A stretch of DNA of 64,000 nt from an uncultured Nioella sp. (GTDB lineage Bacteria; Pseudomonadota; Alphaproteobacteria; Rhodobacterales; Rhodobacteraceae). Both the position numbers and the translations under genes were made by a program. Within the stretch, counting starts at the first letter, position 1, and the number at the start of each line of letters is the position of its first letter. The stretch is taken from positions 285,808-349,807 of the forward strand of contig CANMJH010000003.1 in the NCBI GenBank assembly GCA_947498125.1. The letters are read 5' to 3'. Under the pieces are notes generated by a model. The model made no database searches. It was not told the DNA's origin and was given only the letters and a program-made list of their open reading frames with translations. Of the stretch, positions 34,666 to 42,768 are shown piece after piece.

Positions 34666-34697
34666 ATCAAAAGAGAGTCCAGTATAAGATTAAGATT

Positions 34698-35360
34698 TTA
34701 TGCCGTAGGACGAATTATTATTTCGACACGGCGGTTCAATTGCCGCCCCTCGGGGGTCAAATTCGTCGCCACAGGCTCACTTTCGCCGCGTCCAAAGCTG
34801 CGAACACGGCCGGGATTGACGCCTTCTTCTAGAATGACACCCGAAACTGCGCTGGCACGACGTGCAGAGAGATCCTGATTATAGGATGCAGATCCTGTAT
34901 TATCGGTATGACCGATGACGTCGACAGTGCTGGCCGGGTACTGCTGAAGGTTCTGTGCCAAGGCCCGCAAATCTGATTGCAACCCTGCGCGAATTGCTGC
35001 GCTATCCGTATCAAAAAGGATGCCTTCTGGCATTGTGACCAATAGGTAATCGCCGCGGTTTTCAATTTGGATGCGCTCGTTTGCCATTTGGCTGCGCAGG
35101 TCTGCCGCTTGCTGGTCCAGTGAATACCCAATGGCACCGCCAACTGCCGCGCCCGCCGCTGCACCAAGCAGGGCGTTGCGGCCTCGGTTGTCATCATCCG
35201 AAATTGCACCAAGGAACCCGCCTAGAATGCCACCTACAATCGCCCCGTCGCGCGTGCGATTTTGTGGGTCGGCTGGATCATTCAAATAGGCCGGTTCACA
35301 GGCTGTCAGGCCCAAACCTGCCACAAGTGAAAGCGCGATTATCTTGCCGGAAATCTTCAT
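34698..35360 (-). CDS. OmpA-family lipoprotein with glycine zipper (YiaD-like)
   Basis: A 220-residue envelope protein. The signal ends in the lipobox LTAC, so Cys20 should be lipidated. Residues about 35-80 carry a glycine zipper (GAIVGGILGGFLGA...AAAGAAVGGAIG) that can cross or sit in a membrane. The C-terminal about 110 residues are an OmpA_C peptidoglycan-binding domain with VIGHTDNTGSASYNQDLSARRA and ending in RRVEIIIRP. It anchors the outer membrane to peptidoglycan. It is expressed alone; the regulator downstream has its own control region. Confidence 0.92.
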   Translation of the reverse strand: MKISGKIIALSLVAGLGLTACEPAYLNDPADPQNRTRDGAIVGGILGGFLGAISDDDNRGRNALLGAAAGAAVGGAIGYSLDQQAADLRSQMANERIQIENRGDYLLVTMPEGILFDTDSAAIRAGLQSDLRALAQNLQQYPASTVDVIGHTDNTGSASYNQDLSARRASAVSGVILEEGVNPGRVRSFGRGESEPVATNLTPEGRQLNRRVEIIIRPTA

Positions 35361-35524
35361 ATTGCTGCCTTTCCCAATCTTTTCGGTCCCAATCTGACGA
35401 GGGTCCTTGTCCTGCGCGAACTATAGCAACTGTGCGGCTTTCGCACATCCCTGAAACGGCATCTGGCGGTTTTCTGCCCATTCCGTAAGGAAAACTTAGA
35501 GGGTTGCGCCCCTGAATTCTTTAT

Positions 35525-35540
35525 ATAACATATTTGTTAT
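35525..35540. promoter_or_regulatory. Palindrome overlapping the ArsR start codon
   Basis: ATAACA (35525-35530), TATT, TGTTAT (35535-35540). The right arm includes the first bases of the ArsR ATG (35539). A TATAAC hexamer at 35524-35529 could be a -10 box, placing transcription start almost at the ATG. No Shine-Dalgarno is present. This suggests a leaderless, self-repressed mRNA. Confidence 0.5.
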
Positions 35541-35910
35541 GGAATCACTTGGTTATAAAACTCCCGCCCCTGACTTGGACGCCGTCTTTAGCGCCCTTGC
35601 GGACCCCACGCGGCGCGCCATTCTTGCCAGGCTCTCTGCAGGCGAAGCATCTGTAGGTGAACTGGCCGACCCTTTTGATATGAGCCAGCCAGCAATTTCG
35701 CGGCACCTAAAGGTGCTTCAGAAAGCCGGGTTGGTCGATCGCGCCATCGACCGCCAGCGCCGGCCGGCGCGGCTGAACGCCGAGCCGATGGCCGTGGCGG
35801 TCGCGTATCTGGAGGAGTTTCGGAAGTTTTGGGTCAAGGGCTTCGATCAGCTGGATGATTTACTTGAAGACTTACAAGCCGAAGAAAAGGGATTTCCCGA
35901 TGACAACTGA
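35539..35910 (+). CDS. ArsR-family transcriptional regulator
   Basis: A 123-residue winged-helix protein: DLDAVFSALADPTRRAILARLSAGEASVGELADPFDMSQPAISRHLKVLQKAGLV, then a wing with RQRRPARLNAEP. It lacks the ELCVCDL metal box and other Cys, so it is one of the non-metal ArsR proteins usually paired with SRPBCC genes. It overlaps the following SRPBCC gene by 11 bases. The palindrome over its start codon indicates autorepression. Confidence 0.9.
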   Translation: MESLGYKTPAPDLDAVFSALADPTRRAILARLSAGEASVGELADPFDMSQPAISRHLKVLQKAGLVDRAIDRQRRPARLNAEPMAVAVAYLEEFRKFWVKGFDQLDDLLEDLQAEEKGFPDDN

Positions 35911-36397
35911 ATTGCCTGTTTATAGCTTTACGCGCCAATTTGCAGCGCCGCCTGCGCTGGTCTGGCGCACGTGGACCGAAGCGGATCTTTTGGCGCGTTG
36001 GTATGGGCCCGGTGTCGAAACCATCATTCACGAACTTGACGTCCGTCCGGGTGGGCGTTGGCTCAATGAGATGAAATGGGGTGAGAACTCCATGTATCAA
36101 AAGGGCGAATATCTTGAAGTCGATCCGCCAAACCGTCTGATCTGGTTGCACACAACCTGCGACGCCAATTGGCAGCCTGCCGCGAACCCAAAGATGCCGG
36201 ACTGGCCAAAGACTTTGCTGACAACGGTGGATTTTGAGGCTGGTGCGGGCGGCACGTCCGTTCGCCTGACGTGGGAGCCGTATCAAGCCAACGAAGCCGA
36301 GATTGCTTGTTTCGCAGAATCGGTGTCTGCAATGGGCCAAGGCTGGGGTGCAGGAATGGACGTACTTGCCGAAATGCTGGCAGAGCTACAGGGCTGA
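35900..36397 (+). CDS. SRPBCC (AHSA1-type) domain protein
   Basis: A 165-residue START-like protein: VYSFTRQFAAPPALVWRTWTEADLLARWYGPG, then GGRWLNEM, and the final FEAGAGGTSVRLTWEPYQANE with a C-terminal amphipathic helix (WGAGMDVLAEMLAEL). This is the standard AHSA1/DUF1801-neighbour type co-transcribed with ArsR genes. It probably binds a hydrophobic ligand; no enzyme activity is established. I use the ATG at 35900, whose first bases overlap the ArsR stop. Confidence 0.88.
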   Translation: MTTELPVYSFTRQFAAPPALVWRTWTEADLLARWYGPGVETIIHELDVRPGGRWLNEMKWGENSMYQKGEYLEVDPPNRLIWLHTTCDANWQPAANPKMPDWPKTLLTTVDFEAGAGGTSVRLTWEPYQANEAEIACFAESVSAMGQGWGAGMDVLAEMLAELQG

Positions 36398-36403
36398 TGC
36401 CGC

Positions 36404-37441
36404 TTAGTGCAACATCGCCTGTACTGATTTTTTATTCTGCACATGGCGCGCTATCAGGCGCGCCATTTGTTTGCGGCGCGGCGGTTCTGGGCGTGCAAGA
36501 CGTGCAGAAAAGCAGGGCGCAGTGATCTCGGGGAACAACGTCTCAATTTCTTCCCGCGCCTCTTCACCCACAGCTTTTAGCGCCTCAGGCCCAGTATAAA
36601 GGCTTTCGGTAACCGCGCCTTCTGAGCGCACCAATTGGTGGCGGTCAAAAAGGAAATGCACATATTCGACGCCCGCCAGATCCGTGGCCTGTTCAACACC
36701 GGGCAGATCCAGCAATTTGCGGGCGGGCAGCAGTACCTCTTTCGTGCCAAACATCCGCTCTGCAATGACCGAGCGCACCAGCACACGGTGTTGCGGCGAA
36801 AGGACAAGATCGCGTTCGGGTACAGAGGGGGCTAAGGCCCCCGCCTTGATCCGGATCGGTACAAGTTTGGGATTGAGAACCAATTGCGCAGCAGGCAACC
36901 AGCGGCGCCCGATCCAGCGGATCGGTTGCGCACCAGAATCGATTGTATGGACCAGATCACCGGGCTGCAGCGTTTCGATCTGCCGCATCCCTTTGGGCGT
37001 ATCAATCAACGTTTCCGCAGCAAAGCAGTAGTAAAGATCGTCATAGAGCACCGCCCCATCAGTGTTGAATGTGCCGAATGTATAGGTGACATTCTGATCA
37101 AGCGGAGTGTCGGAAACGAGGAGGGAACCATAGTCATTTTGGTAGTTCGTCGCCACAAAATAGATCGTCCCGGATGAACCGTCACTGCCGGTAAACGTGT
37201 ATTTGTAGCGTACATCGACCAGATCGTCGTTCGAGATTTCCGAGACGGTGGATTGCGTGACATCCTGATCGCGAACATCGCGCCCACCGGTATGGGTGTA
37301 GTCCCCAAAAAGATCGTTTCCGCCCCGGCTGGAATCGTCAATTGTGATCGTGCCAGCAGTTTCAATGGTGAAGCTGCCGCTATGCGGATAAGTATCGTCG
37401 CCGGTGGCAATCCGGTAAACAAGGATTTCCTCTAGGGCCAT
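36404..37441 (-). CDS. Hint-domain (Hedgehog/intein-like) protein
   Basis: A 345-residue protein in two parts. Residues 1-138 are a beta-rich, Asp/Gly/Thr-rich segment with no signal peptide and no family I recognise. From Cys139 (CFAAETLIDTPKG) a Hint_2 domain runs about 150 residues, with the block-B-like LVLSPQHRVLV and the final VEYVHFLFDRHQLV. Cys139 is placed as the autoprocessing nucleophile. The last about 60 residues are basic (ARPEPPRRKQMARLIAR). Rhodobacterales have many such proteins, often exported without a Sec signal. Function and cleavage are not proven. It converges with the SRPBCC gene with six bases between them. Confidence 0.85.
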   Translation of the reverse strand: MALEEILVYRIATGDDTYPHSGSFTIETAGTITIDDSSRGGNDLFGDYTHTGGRDVRDQDVTQSTVSEISNDDLVDVRYKYTFTGSDGSSGTIYFVATNYQNDYGSLLVSDTPLDQNVTYTFGTFNTDGAVLYDDLYYCFAAETLIDTPKGMRQIETLQPGDLVHTIDSGAQPIRWIGRRWLPAAQLVLNPKLVPIRIKAGALAPSVPERDLVLSPQHRVLVRSVIAERMFGTKEVLLPARKLLDLPGVEQATDLAGVEYVHFLFDRHQLVRSEGAVTESLYTGPEALKAVGEEAREEIETLFPEITAPCFSARLARPEPPRRKQMARLIARHVQNKKSVQAMLH

Positions 37442-37597
37442 CTCACGCCTCTTTCCGTAACTTACACAGTCAACATTTGAACACCGCAGAACGCGATTCT
37501 ACGGTTTCATCCAAGGATTAATGTGACGTTAGATTCCGGCGCGATTGCGGCGCGGGTGGATCAGAACTGGGCAGAATTTCGGGAGAATTTTAGATGG

Positions 37598-38443
37598 TTA
37601 CGCGCTTTCGGCTTCGGCGCTTTCCCATGCTAACATGGCGCGTTTGACCGGTAATCCCCAGTGATATCCGCCCAGTCCACCCGATTTGCGTAAGGCGCGG
37701 TGGCACGGGATAAGCCAGCTTATCGGGTTACGCCCTACGGCTGTTCCGACGGCCCTGACGGCCTTGGGATTGCCAATGGACTGCGCGATTTCTGAATATG
37801 TCGTGACATGGCCTGACGGGATTTGCAGCAGCGCCTCCCAGACTTTTATCTGGAAAGGTGCGCCAATGAGAAATAGCTGTGCCACGTCGTCAGACTGGCC
37901 AAACGCGGCGCTGGCCCAAGGCGCCAGCATTTGCGCGTTTTCAGTATATTCGGCATTTGGCCAACGGGTCTGCATATCCAGCATTGCGGCGTCTGCGCCG
38001 GTTTCGGCCGCAAATGCCATTCCGCATATTCCCTTGGCGGTTCCCATGACCAACGCAGGTCCAAAGGGGCTGTCAAACCAACCATAGTGAATGGTTAGCC
38101 CCTTACCTCCGGCTGCAAACTCTCCGGGGCTCATCGCCTCCCATTTCACAAAGAGATCATGCAAGCGCCCCGTGCCTGAAAGGCCAACTTGATCGGCGGT
38201 CGCCAAGGTTGTGAATTTCTCTCGGAGAAGGGTCTTTGCGTGATCCAGCGCCAAAAACTGCTGGTAGCGCTTTGGTGAAACTCCCACCCACCGCGAGAAC
38301 ACCCGCTGCAGATGTGCTGGGCTCATCTTTAGGGCTGTGGCCAAATCTTCAAGCGACGGGCCGGGGGCGTCACTTTCGTCAATGATATCCAAGGCGCGCC
38401 GAATGACGTTGTAATGATAGGCGGTTTCGGCGTCTGTGGTCAT
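37598..38443 (-). CDS. AraC-type HTH fused to methylated-DNA-protein-cysteine methyltransferase
   Basis: A 281-residue DNA repair protein. Residues about 10-105 form an AraC helix-turn-helix pair (LEDLATALKMSPAHLQRVFSRWVGVSPKRY). The rest is an Ogt/MGMT domain with the active-site Cys in LIPCHRALRKSGGLGGY and the DNA-binding helix YSEIAQSIGNPKAVRAVGTAVGRNP. It lacks the Cys-rich N-terminal Ada domain that senses phosphotriesters, so it is an Ada-like protein of the shorter type. It transfers the methyl from O6-methylguanine to its own Cys. It is divergent from a methyltransferase gene. Confidence 0.92.
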   Translation of the reverse strand: MTTDAETAYHYNVIRRALDIIDESDAPGPSLEDLATALKMSPAHLQRVFSRWVGVSPKRYQQFLALDHAKTLLREKFTTLATADQVGLSGTGRLHDLFVKWEAMSPGEFAAGGKGLTIHYGWFDSPFGPALVMGTAKGICGMAFAAETGADAAMLDMQTRWPNAEYTENAQMLAPWASAAFGQSDDVAQLFLIGAPFQIKVWEALLQIPSGHVTTYSEIAQSIGNPKAVRAVGTAVGRNPISWLIPCHRALRKSGGLGGYHWGLPVKRAMLAWESAEAESA

Positions 38444-38555
38444 GGCAGTTTCTCCTTGGCTCTGTTTCTAACGCAGGTGCCATGCGCCAATCGACCCGGA
38501 ACTTGCGGGATAATACGCAGTTTATGCTAGGATGATGGGCGAAAGGGGCCCCGCC

Positions 38556-39353
38556 ATGCCAATCGATACGTTCCGTCTTACCAACGCCGCAGCCCGAAAG
38601 TACCAAGATCACTCCGTGCCAGCGATGTTTGGGCCTTTGGCAAAAGCAACGATGGAGCGTGTGAGTTTACCCGCCAACGCGTCAGTTATTGACGTTGCAT
38701 GTGGCACAGGTGCGCTGACGCGCGAGATTGCGAAGGCATTGCCCGGAAAAGGTGTGGTGGCGGGTGTGGATCTGAACGACACGATGATCGACGTGGCCCA
38801 AAATATGCAGCCTGAAACCCCGCACCGCATGATCTGGGATGTATGCGATGTCTGCAACATGCCATTTGGCGCGGCCGAGTTCGATTTTGCATTCATGCAG
38901 CAGGGGTTGCAGTTCTTTCCGGACAAACCCGCAGCATTGGTCGAGGTGGGCCGCGTTCTCAAACCCGGCGGCGGGCTGTATATCACCTGCTGGCGCGCTA
39001 TCTCGCCCTTTAATGGGGCCTTGGCCGATGCGTTGCACAGGTATGTCTCGCCCGAGGCCGCGACGAAGGCCCGCGCGCCGTTTTCATTTCGCGATGGCGA
39101 CGTCATTGCCGACCTATTGACCAGTGCCGGCTTTGCGCCAGAGCCACCCGGCGCAATCATCTTGCAACGCCAGTTCAGCGATCTGGCTGCGCAGATTCTG
39201 GCGCTGCCGATTGAGGCGGATCTAAGGGCAGCAGGCGATGACATCACCAGCACGGTAATTGATGAAGTGGCGCAAGATCTTGGCAAATTTGATCAGGACG
39301 GAACGCTGGTTGTCCCGCAAGAGGCCCATTTGTTTTTTGCAACAAAACTCTGA
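38556..39353 (+). CDS. Class I SAM-dependent methyltransferase
   Basis: A 265-residue enzyme starting, in my choice, at the ATG at 38556 preceded by GAAAGGGG. Motif I is SVIDVACGTGALTREIAKAL, motif II is VAGVDLNDTMIDVAQ, the acidic loop is VCDVCNMPFGAAEFDFAFMQQGLQFFPDKPAALVEVGRVLKPGGGLYI. This is the Methyltransf_11/UbiE-like type. The substrate is unknown. It shares the overall layout of the methyltransferase at 19439 but is clearly a different protein. It is followed by nth after 42 bases. Confidence 0.85.
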   Translation: MPIDTFRLTNAAARKYQDHSVPAMFGPLAKATMERVSLPANASVIDVACGTGALTREIAKALPGKGVVAGVDLNDTMIDVAQNMQPETPHRMIWDVCDVCNMPFGAAEFDFAFMQQGLQFFPDKPAALVEVGRVLKPGGGLYITCWRAISPFNGALADALHRYVSPEAATKARAPFSFRDGDVIADLLTSAGFAPEPPGAIILQRQFSDLAAQILALPIEADLRAAGDDITSTVIDEVAQDLGKFDQDGTLVVPQEAHLFFATKL

Positions 39354-39395
39354 TCGGGCTTTACCCTGTTGGGCAGAGGTTGCAAAAGGTCTGCC

Positions 39396-40040
39396 ATGGC
39401 AAAGCAGCTTCCCTATTCCACGATCCACGAGATCTTCAGCCGGTTCCGCGATGCGGATGCCGAACCGAAGGGAGAGCTGAACCACACAAATGCCTATACG
39501 CTTGTCGTCGCGGTTGCCCTCTCGGCACAAGCGACCGACGTCGGTGTTAACAAAGCCACGGCCGAACTGTTCAAAATCGCCGATACGCCGCAAAAAATGC
39601 TGGATTTAGGGGAAGAGCGCCTGATTGAGCATATCAAGACCATTGGCCTGTTCCGCAATAAGGCCAAGAACGTCATTAAGTTGAGCCGTATTCTGGTCGA
39701 TGATTATGGCGGCGAGGTTCCGTCTAGCCGCGCCGCTCTGATCAGTCTGCCCGGTGTGGGGCGCAAGACGGCAAATGTGGTTCTGAACATGTGGTGGCAC
39801 CACCCCGCGCAAGCCGTCGATACCCATATCTTTCGGGTCGGAAACCGCTCGGGCATTTGCCCCGGCAAGGATGTCGATGCCGTCGAACGATCGATTGAGG
39901 ATCATATCCCGGTCGAATTCCAACAGCACGCGCATCACTGGCTCATCCTGCATGGCCGTTATAAATGCAAAGCCCGCAAGCCGGGATGCCCGACCTGCAT
40001 CATCAAAGATCTCTGCGCCTTCGAGGACAAAACCAAATGA
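39396..40040 (+). CDS. nth: Endonuclease III
   Basis: A 214-residue base-excision repair enzyme. The helix-hairpin-helix with the catalytic Lys is SLPGVGRKTANVVLN, the catalytic Asp is in AVDTHIFRVGNR, and the four-Cys [4Fe-4S] loop at the end is CKARKPGCPTCIIKDLC. It removes oxidised pyrimidines and cuts the abasic site. I use the ATG at 39396, in line with the family start. Its stop overlaps the start of the adenosine-kinase-like gene by ATGA. Confidence 0.95.
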   Translation: MAKQLPYSTIHEIFSRFRDADAEPKGELNHTNAYTLVVAVALSAQATDVGVNKATAELFKIADTPQKMLDLGEERLIEHIKTIGLFRNKAKNVIKLSRILVDDYGGEVPSSRAALISLPGVGRKTANVVLNMWWHHPAQAVDTHIFRVGNRSGICPGKDVDAVERSIEDHIPVEFQQHAHHWLILHGRYKCKARKPGCPTCIIKDLCAFEDKTK

Positions 40041-41029
40041 AGAAAACCTATGACGTCGTCGGCATCGGCAATGCGATGGTCGATGTAATCTCGCAATCAA
40101 ATGACGACTTCCTGGCCAATATGGGCATCACCAAGGGCATCATGCAGCTTATTGAACGCGAGCGGGCAGAGCTTCTTTATGCAGCAATGCATGAGCGGGT
40201 TCAGGCGCCCGGCGGCTCGGTTGGCAACACAATGTCCGGGATCGGATCGCTTGGCCTGAAAACTGCATTTGTGGGCCGGGTCAAAAACGATCCATTGGGC
40301 GAGTTCTACGCCGCCAAGATGGTCGAAGAAGGCACCGCCTTTCCCAACCCTCCCACTTCAGACGATCCCAACCCCACGTCGCGGTCGATGATATTCGTAA
40401 GCCCTGACGGCGAACGATCAATGAATACGTATTTGGGCGCTGGCGCTGAGTTTTCTGGCGATGACGTCGACATCTCAGTGATGGAAGACACGGACTACTT
40501 GTTCTTAGAGGGCTACCTCTATGACAAAGACAAAGGAAAAACCGCGTTCCAGAAATCTGCAGCGGCGTGTCGGCATGCGGGCGGAAAAGCGGGAATTTCA
40601 TTGTCTGATCCGTTTTGCGTCGACCGCCACCGCGATAGTTTCCGCCAGCTGATCGAAGATGAAATGGATTTCGTGATCGGGAACGAGGCCGAATGGCTCT
40701 CTATGTACGAAACCGATGATCTGACCGTAGCAATGAATGAGGCTGCCTTGGTCTGCCCGCTGGTTGTCTGTACCCGCTCGGGCGATCCGGTGATTATCCG
40801 CACCGACACCCAAGAAGTACAGGTGCCCGTGCGGGAAGTAACGCCGGTGGACGCCACAGGCGCAGGCGATCAGTTCGCTGCCGGGTTTATCTATGGTCTT
40901 GCCACGGGGCAGGCGCTGGAAACTTGCGGACGCATGGGCGTGGCCGCAGCCGCCGAAGTGATCCAGCACATCGGCCCGCGTCCCAAACGGTCCCTTAAGA
41001 TCATCTTTGCCGCAGAGGGGTTGATTTGA
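40037..41029 (+). CDS. PfkB-family carbohydrate kinase, adenosine kinase-like
   Basis: A 330-residue ribokinase-family protein. The N-terminal VGIGNAMVDVISQ and PGGSVGNTMSGIGSLG bind the substrate ribose, and the C-terminal PVDATGAGDQFAAGFIYG carries the anion hole and the catalytic Asp. The start form and spacing resemble bacterial adenosine/inosine kinases annotated next to nth in many alphaproteobacteria. It phosphorylates adenosine or a related sugar. The ATG overlaps the nth stop. Confidence 0.88.
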   Translation: MKKTYDVVGIGNAMVDVISQSNDDFLANMGITKGIMQLIERERAELLYAAMHERVQAPGGSVGNTMSGIGSLGLKTAFVGRVKNDPLGEFYAAKMVEEGTAFPNPPTSDDPNPTSRSMIFVSPDGERSMNTYLGAGAEFSGDDVDISVMEDTDYLFLEGYLYDKDKGKTAFQKSAAACRHAGGKAGISLSDPFCVDRHRDSFRQLIEDEMDFVIGNEAEWLSMYETDDLTVAMNEAALVCPLVVCTRSGDPVIIRTDTQEVQVPVREVTPVDATGAGDQFAAGFIYGLATGQALETCGRMGVAAAAEVIQHIGPRPKRSLKIIFAAEGLI

Positions 41030-41039
41030 TCCGTTCGGT

Positions 41040-41456
41040 TTAGGAGGTTTCCACAACGTCGAATGAATGCACGACCTCTGCCGTTTTAGCCATCATCGCG
41101 GATGCTGAGCAGTATTTTTCAACAGACAACTCAATTGCGCGCTCGACCTTTTTGGGGTCTATATTGCGGCCCTTCACAACGAAATGCATGTGAATGCGTG
41201 TGAATACGGCGGGCGTCGTCTCGGCGCGATCTGCGTCCAATTCTACTACCACATCTTCGATTTGCTGGCGGCCCTTTTCCAAGATCGAAACCACATCATA
41301 GGCTGAGCAGCCACCGGTGCCGATCAGCACAAGCTCCATCGGGCTTGGGCCGGGGGTGGTGCCGTCCTCTTCCTTGGTGCCAAAAACGAAATTATGGCCA
41401 GTGCCGGATTTGCCGATAAAGGTCCGGTTCTCGGCCCATTTCACGCGTGCTTTCAT
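41040..41456 (-). CDS. OsmC-family protein
   Basis: A 138-residue OsmC/Ohr-fold protein. The two redox Cys are Cys50 in GTGGCSAYDVV and Cys116 in EKYCSAS, as in peroxidase-type members. It detoxifies organic hydroperoxides or reacts with (per)sulfurated thiols, depending on the subgroup. It converges with the adenosine-kinase-like gene (10 bases) and lies 189 bases beyond the cyd operon end on the same strand. Confidence 0.88.
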   Translation of the reverse strand: MKARVKWAENRTFIGKSGTGHNFVFGTKEEDGTTPGPSPMELVLIGTGGCSAYDVVSILEKGRQQIEDVVVELDADRAETTPAVFTRIHMHFVVKGRNIDPKKVERAIELSVEKYCSASAMMAKTAEVVHSFDVVETS

Positions 41457-41644
41457 GATCTGTCTCTCGAAGTCTAAAGTCCCGCGCCTATATGCATGGG
41501 CCGTGGATGGTTTGGAAGAGCGGATGACAAAAGGCTAGATGCATGATTGGCGTGGTGTCGTTGCACAGGCGCAGCGCATCGTGTTGCTGCATTCAAATCG
41601 AGCGAGCCGTCAGGGGCGCGACAAAAACCTATACAAAATGCGGA

Positions 41645-41755
41645 TCAAAAGATCATGGCCCGTATCAAGAGCGCCACCACTGCCAGTGCCGCGACGCTGG
41701 CAAGCCACAGGCCGACAAACCAGATCCACCGTTTGAACAAAGTTGATTTGAACAT
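41645..41755 (-). CDS. DUF2474/CydX-like small membrane subunit of cytochrome bd
   Basis: A 36-residue single-helix protein: MFKSTLFKRWIWFVGLWLAS, then a hydrophobic run to the end (VAALAVVALLIRAMIF). Its ATG overlaps the cydB stop by one base (TGATG), so it is coupled to cydB. The Lys/Arg-rich start followed by W..GLWLASVAAL is the pattern of DUF2474 proteins found at the end of cyanide-insensitive bd oxidase operons. CydX-type peptides stabilise heme in the oxidase. It is too short for routine gene finders. Confidence 0.8.
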   Translation of the reverse strand: MFKSTLFKRWIWFVGLWLASVAALAVVALLIRAMIF

Positions 41756-42756
41756 CAATGATACCCTTCCGATGGGTCCATCTTCCCACGAAAAACCCAA
41801 TAGGCATACGCCGTGTAAGCAAGGATGATCGGGATCAAGATAACAGCGCCGACCAGCGCAAAAGCAAGGCTCGAGTCAGGTGCAGCAACATCCCAAATCG
41901 TCAAAGTGGGGGGAACCATCATTGGGTAAAAACTTACGCCGATACCGATGAAACTGACCACAAAGAAACCCAAAGCGCATAAAAACGGCTGCAAGTCGCG
42001 CTGATCATTCAGCCCTGTGAAGAATTTCCAAATTAAACCAAGCATCAAAAGCGGAACAACCATGGTCCAAAGGCTTCCGGGAAGATTGAACCAGCGATCA
42101 AAATACACTGGGTCAAGAAGCGGAGTTACAATGCTGATTATTCCGATCAGCACAAGAGTTGCGGCGCCAAGCCACCATGACCATTTTCGCATTTGGACCT
42201 GAATATCGTTTTCGGTTTTCAGGACGATCCAAGTGGCCCCGAGAAGTGCGTAGCCAATGACAACGGCCACGCCAGTCAGGATCGAAAAGGGCGAGAGCCA
42301 GTCAAACCAGCCGCCTGAATACGCACGGTCTGTCACCTCAATTCCCTGAACCAAAGCGCCCAATGCAATGCCTTGGCAGAGGGCCGCAAGAAAGGAACCG
42401 CCGAAAAAGGCGATGTCCCAAACGCCTTTGTTTTGCACGCGCCATCGGTATTCGAATGAAACGCCACGAAATACCAACGCCAAAAGCATCACTGTGATCG
42501 GGATATAAAGCGCAGGCATGATCACGGCATATGCCAACGGAAACACCGCAAACAGCCCGCCGCCGCCCAGCACCAGCCACGTTTCATTACCGTCCCAAAC
42601 GGGCGCAACCGAGTTCATCATCAGATCGCGGTCCGCTTCGGATTTGGCGAAGGGGAACAAAATGCCGATCCCAAGGTCAAACCCGTCAAGGATGACATAG
42701 GTCATTACCGCAAAGGCGATTAATCCGGCCCAAATAAATGCAAGATCGAAAAGCAT
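41755..42756 (-). CDS. cydB: Cytochrome bd-type quinol oxidase subunit II
   Basis: A 333-residue polytopic membrane protein. The first helix is FIWAGLIAFAVMTYVILDGFDLGIGILFPF, the hallmark of CydB, followed by WDGNETWLVLGGGGLFAVFPLAYA. Eight or nine helices follow, as usual. CydB is the structural partner of CydA in the quinol oxidase that reduces O2 without pumping protons. It follows cydA by 12 bases and precedes the DUF2474 peptide. Confidence 0.95.
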   Translation of the reverse strand: MLFDLAFIWAGLIAFAVMTYVILDGFDLGIGILFPFAKSEADRDLMMNSVAPVWDGNETWLVLGGGGLFAVFPLAYAVIMPALYIPITVMLLALVFRGVSFEYRWRVQNKGVWDIAFFGGSFLAALCQGIALGALVQGIEVTDRAYSGGWFDWLSPFSILTGVAVVIGYALLGATWIVLKTENDIQVQMRKWSWWLGAATLVLIGIISIVTPLLDPVYFDRWFNLPGSLWTMVVPLLMLGLIWKFFTGLNDQRDLQPFLCALGFFVVSFIGIGVSFYPMMVPPTLTIWDVAAPDSSLAFALVGAVILIPIILAYTAYAYWVFRGKMDPSEGYH

Positions 42757-42768
42757 GTCGGCTGCTCC

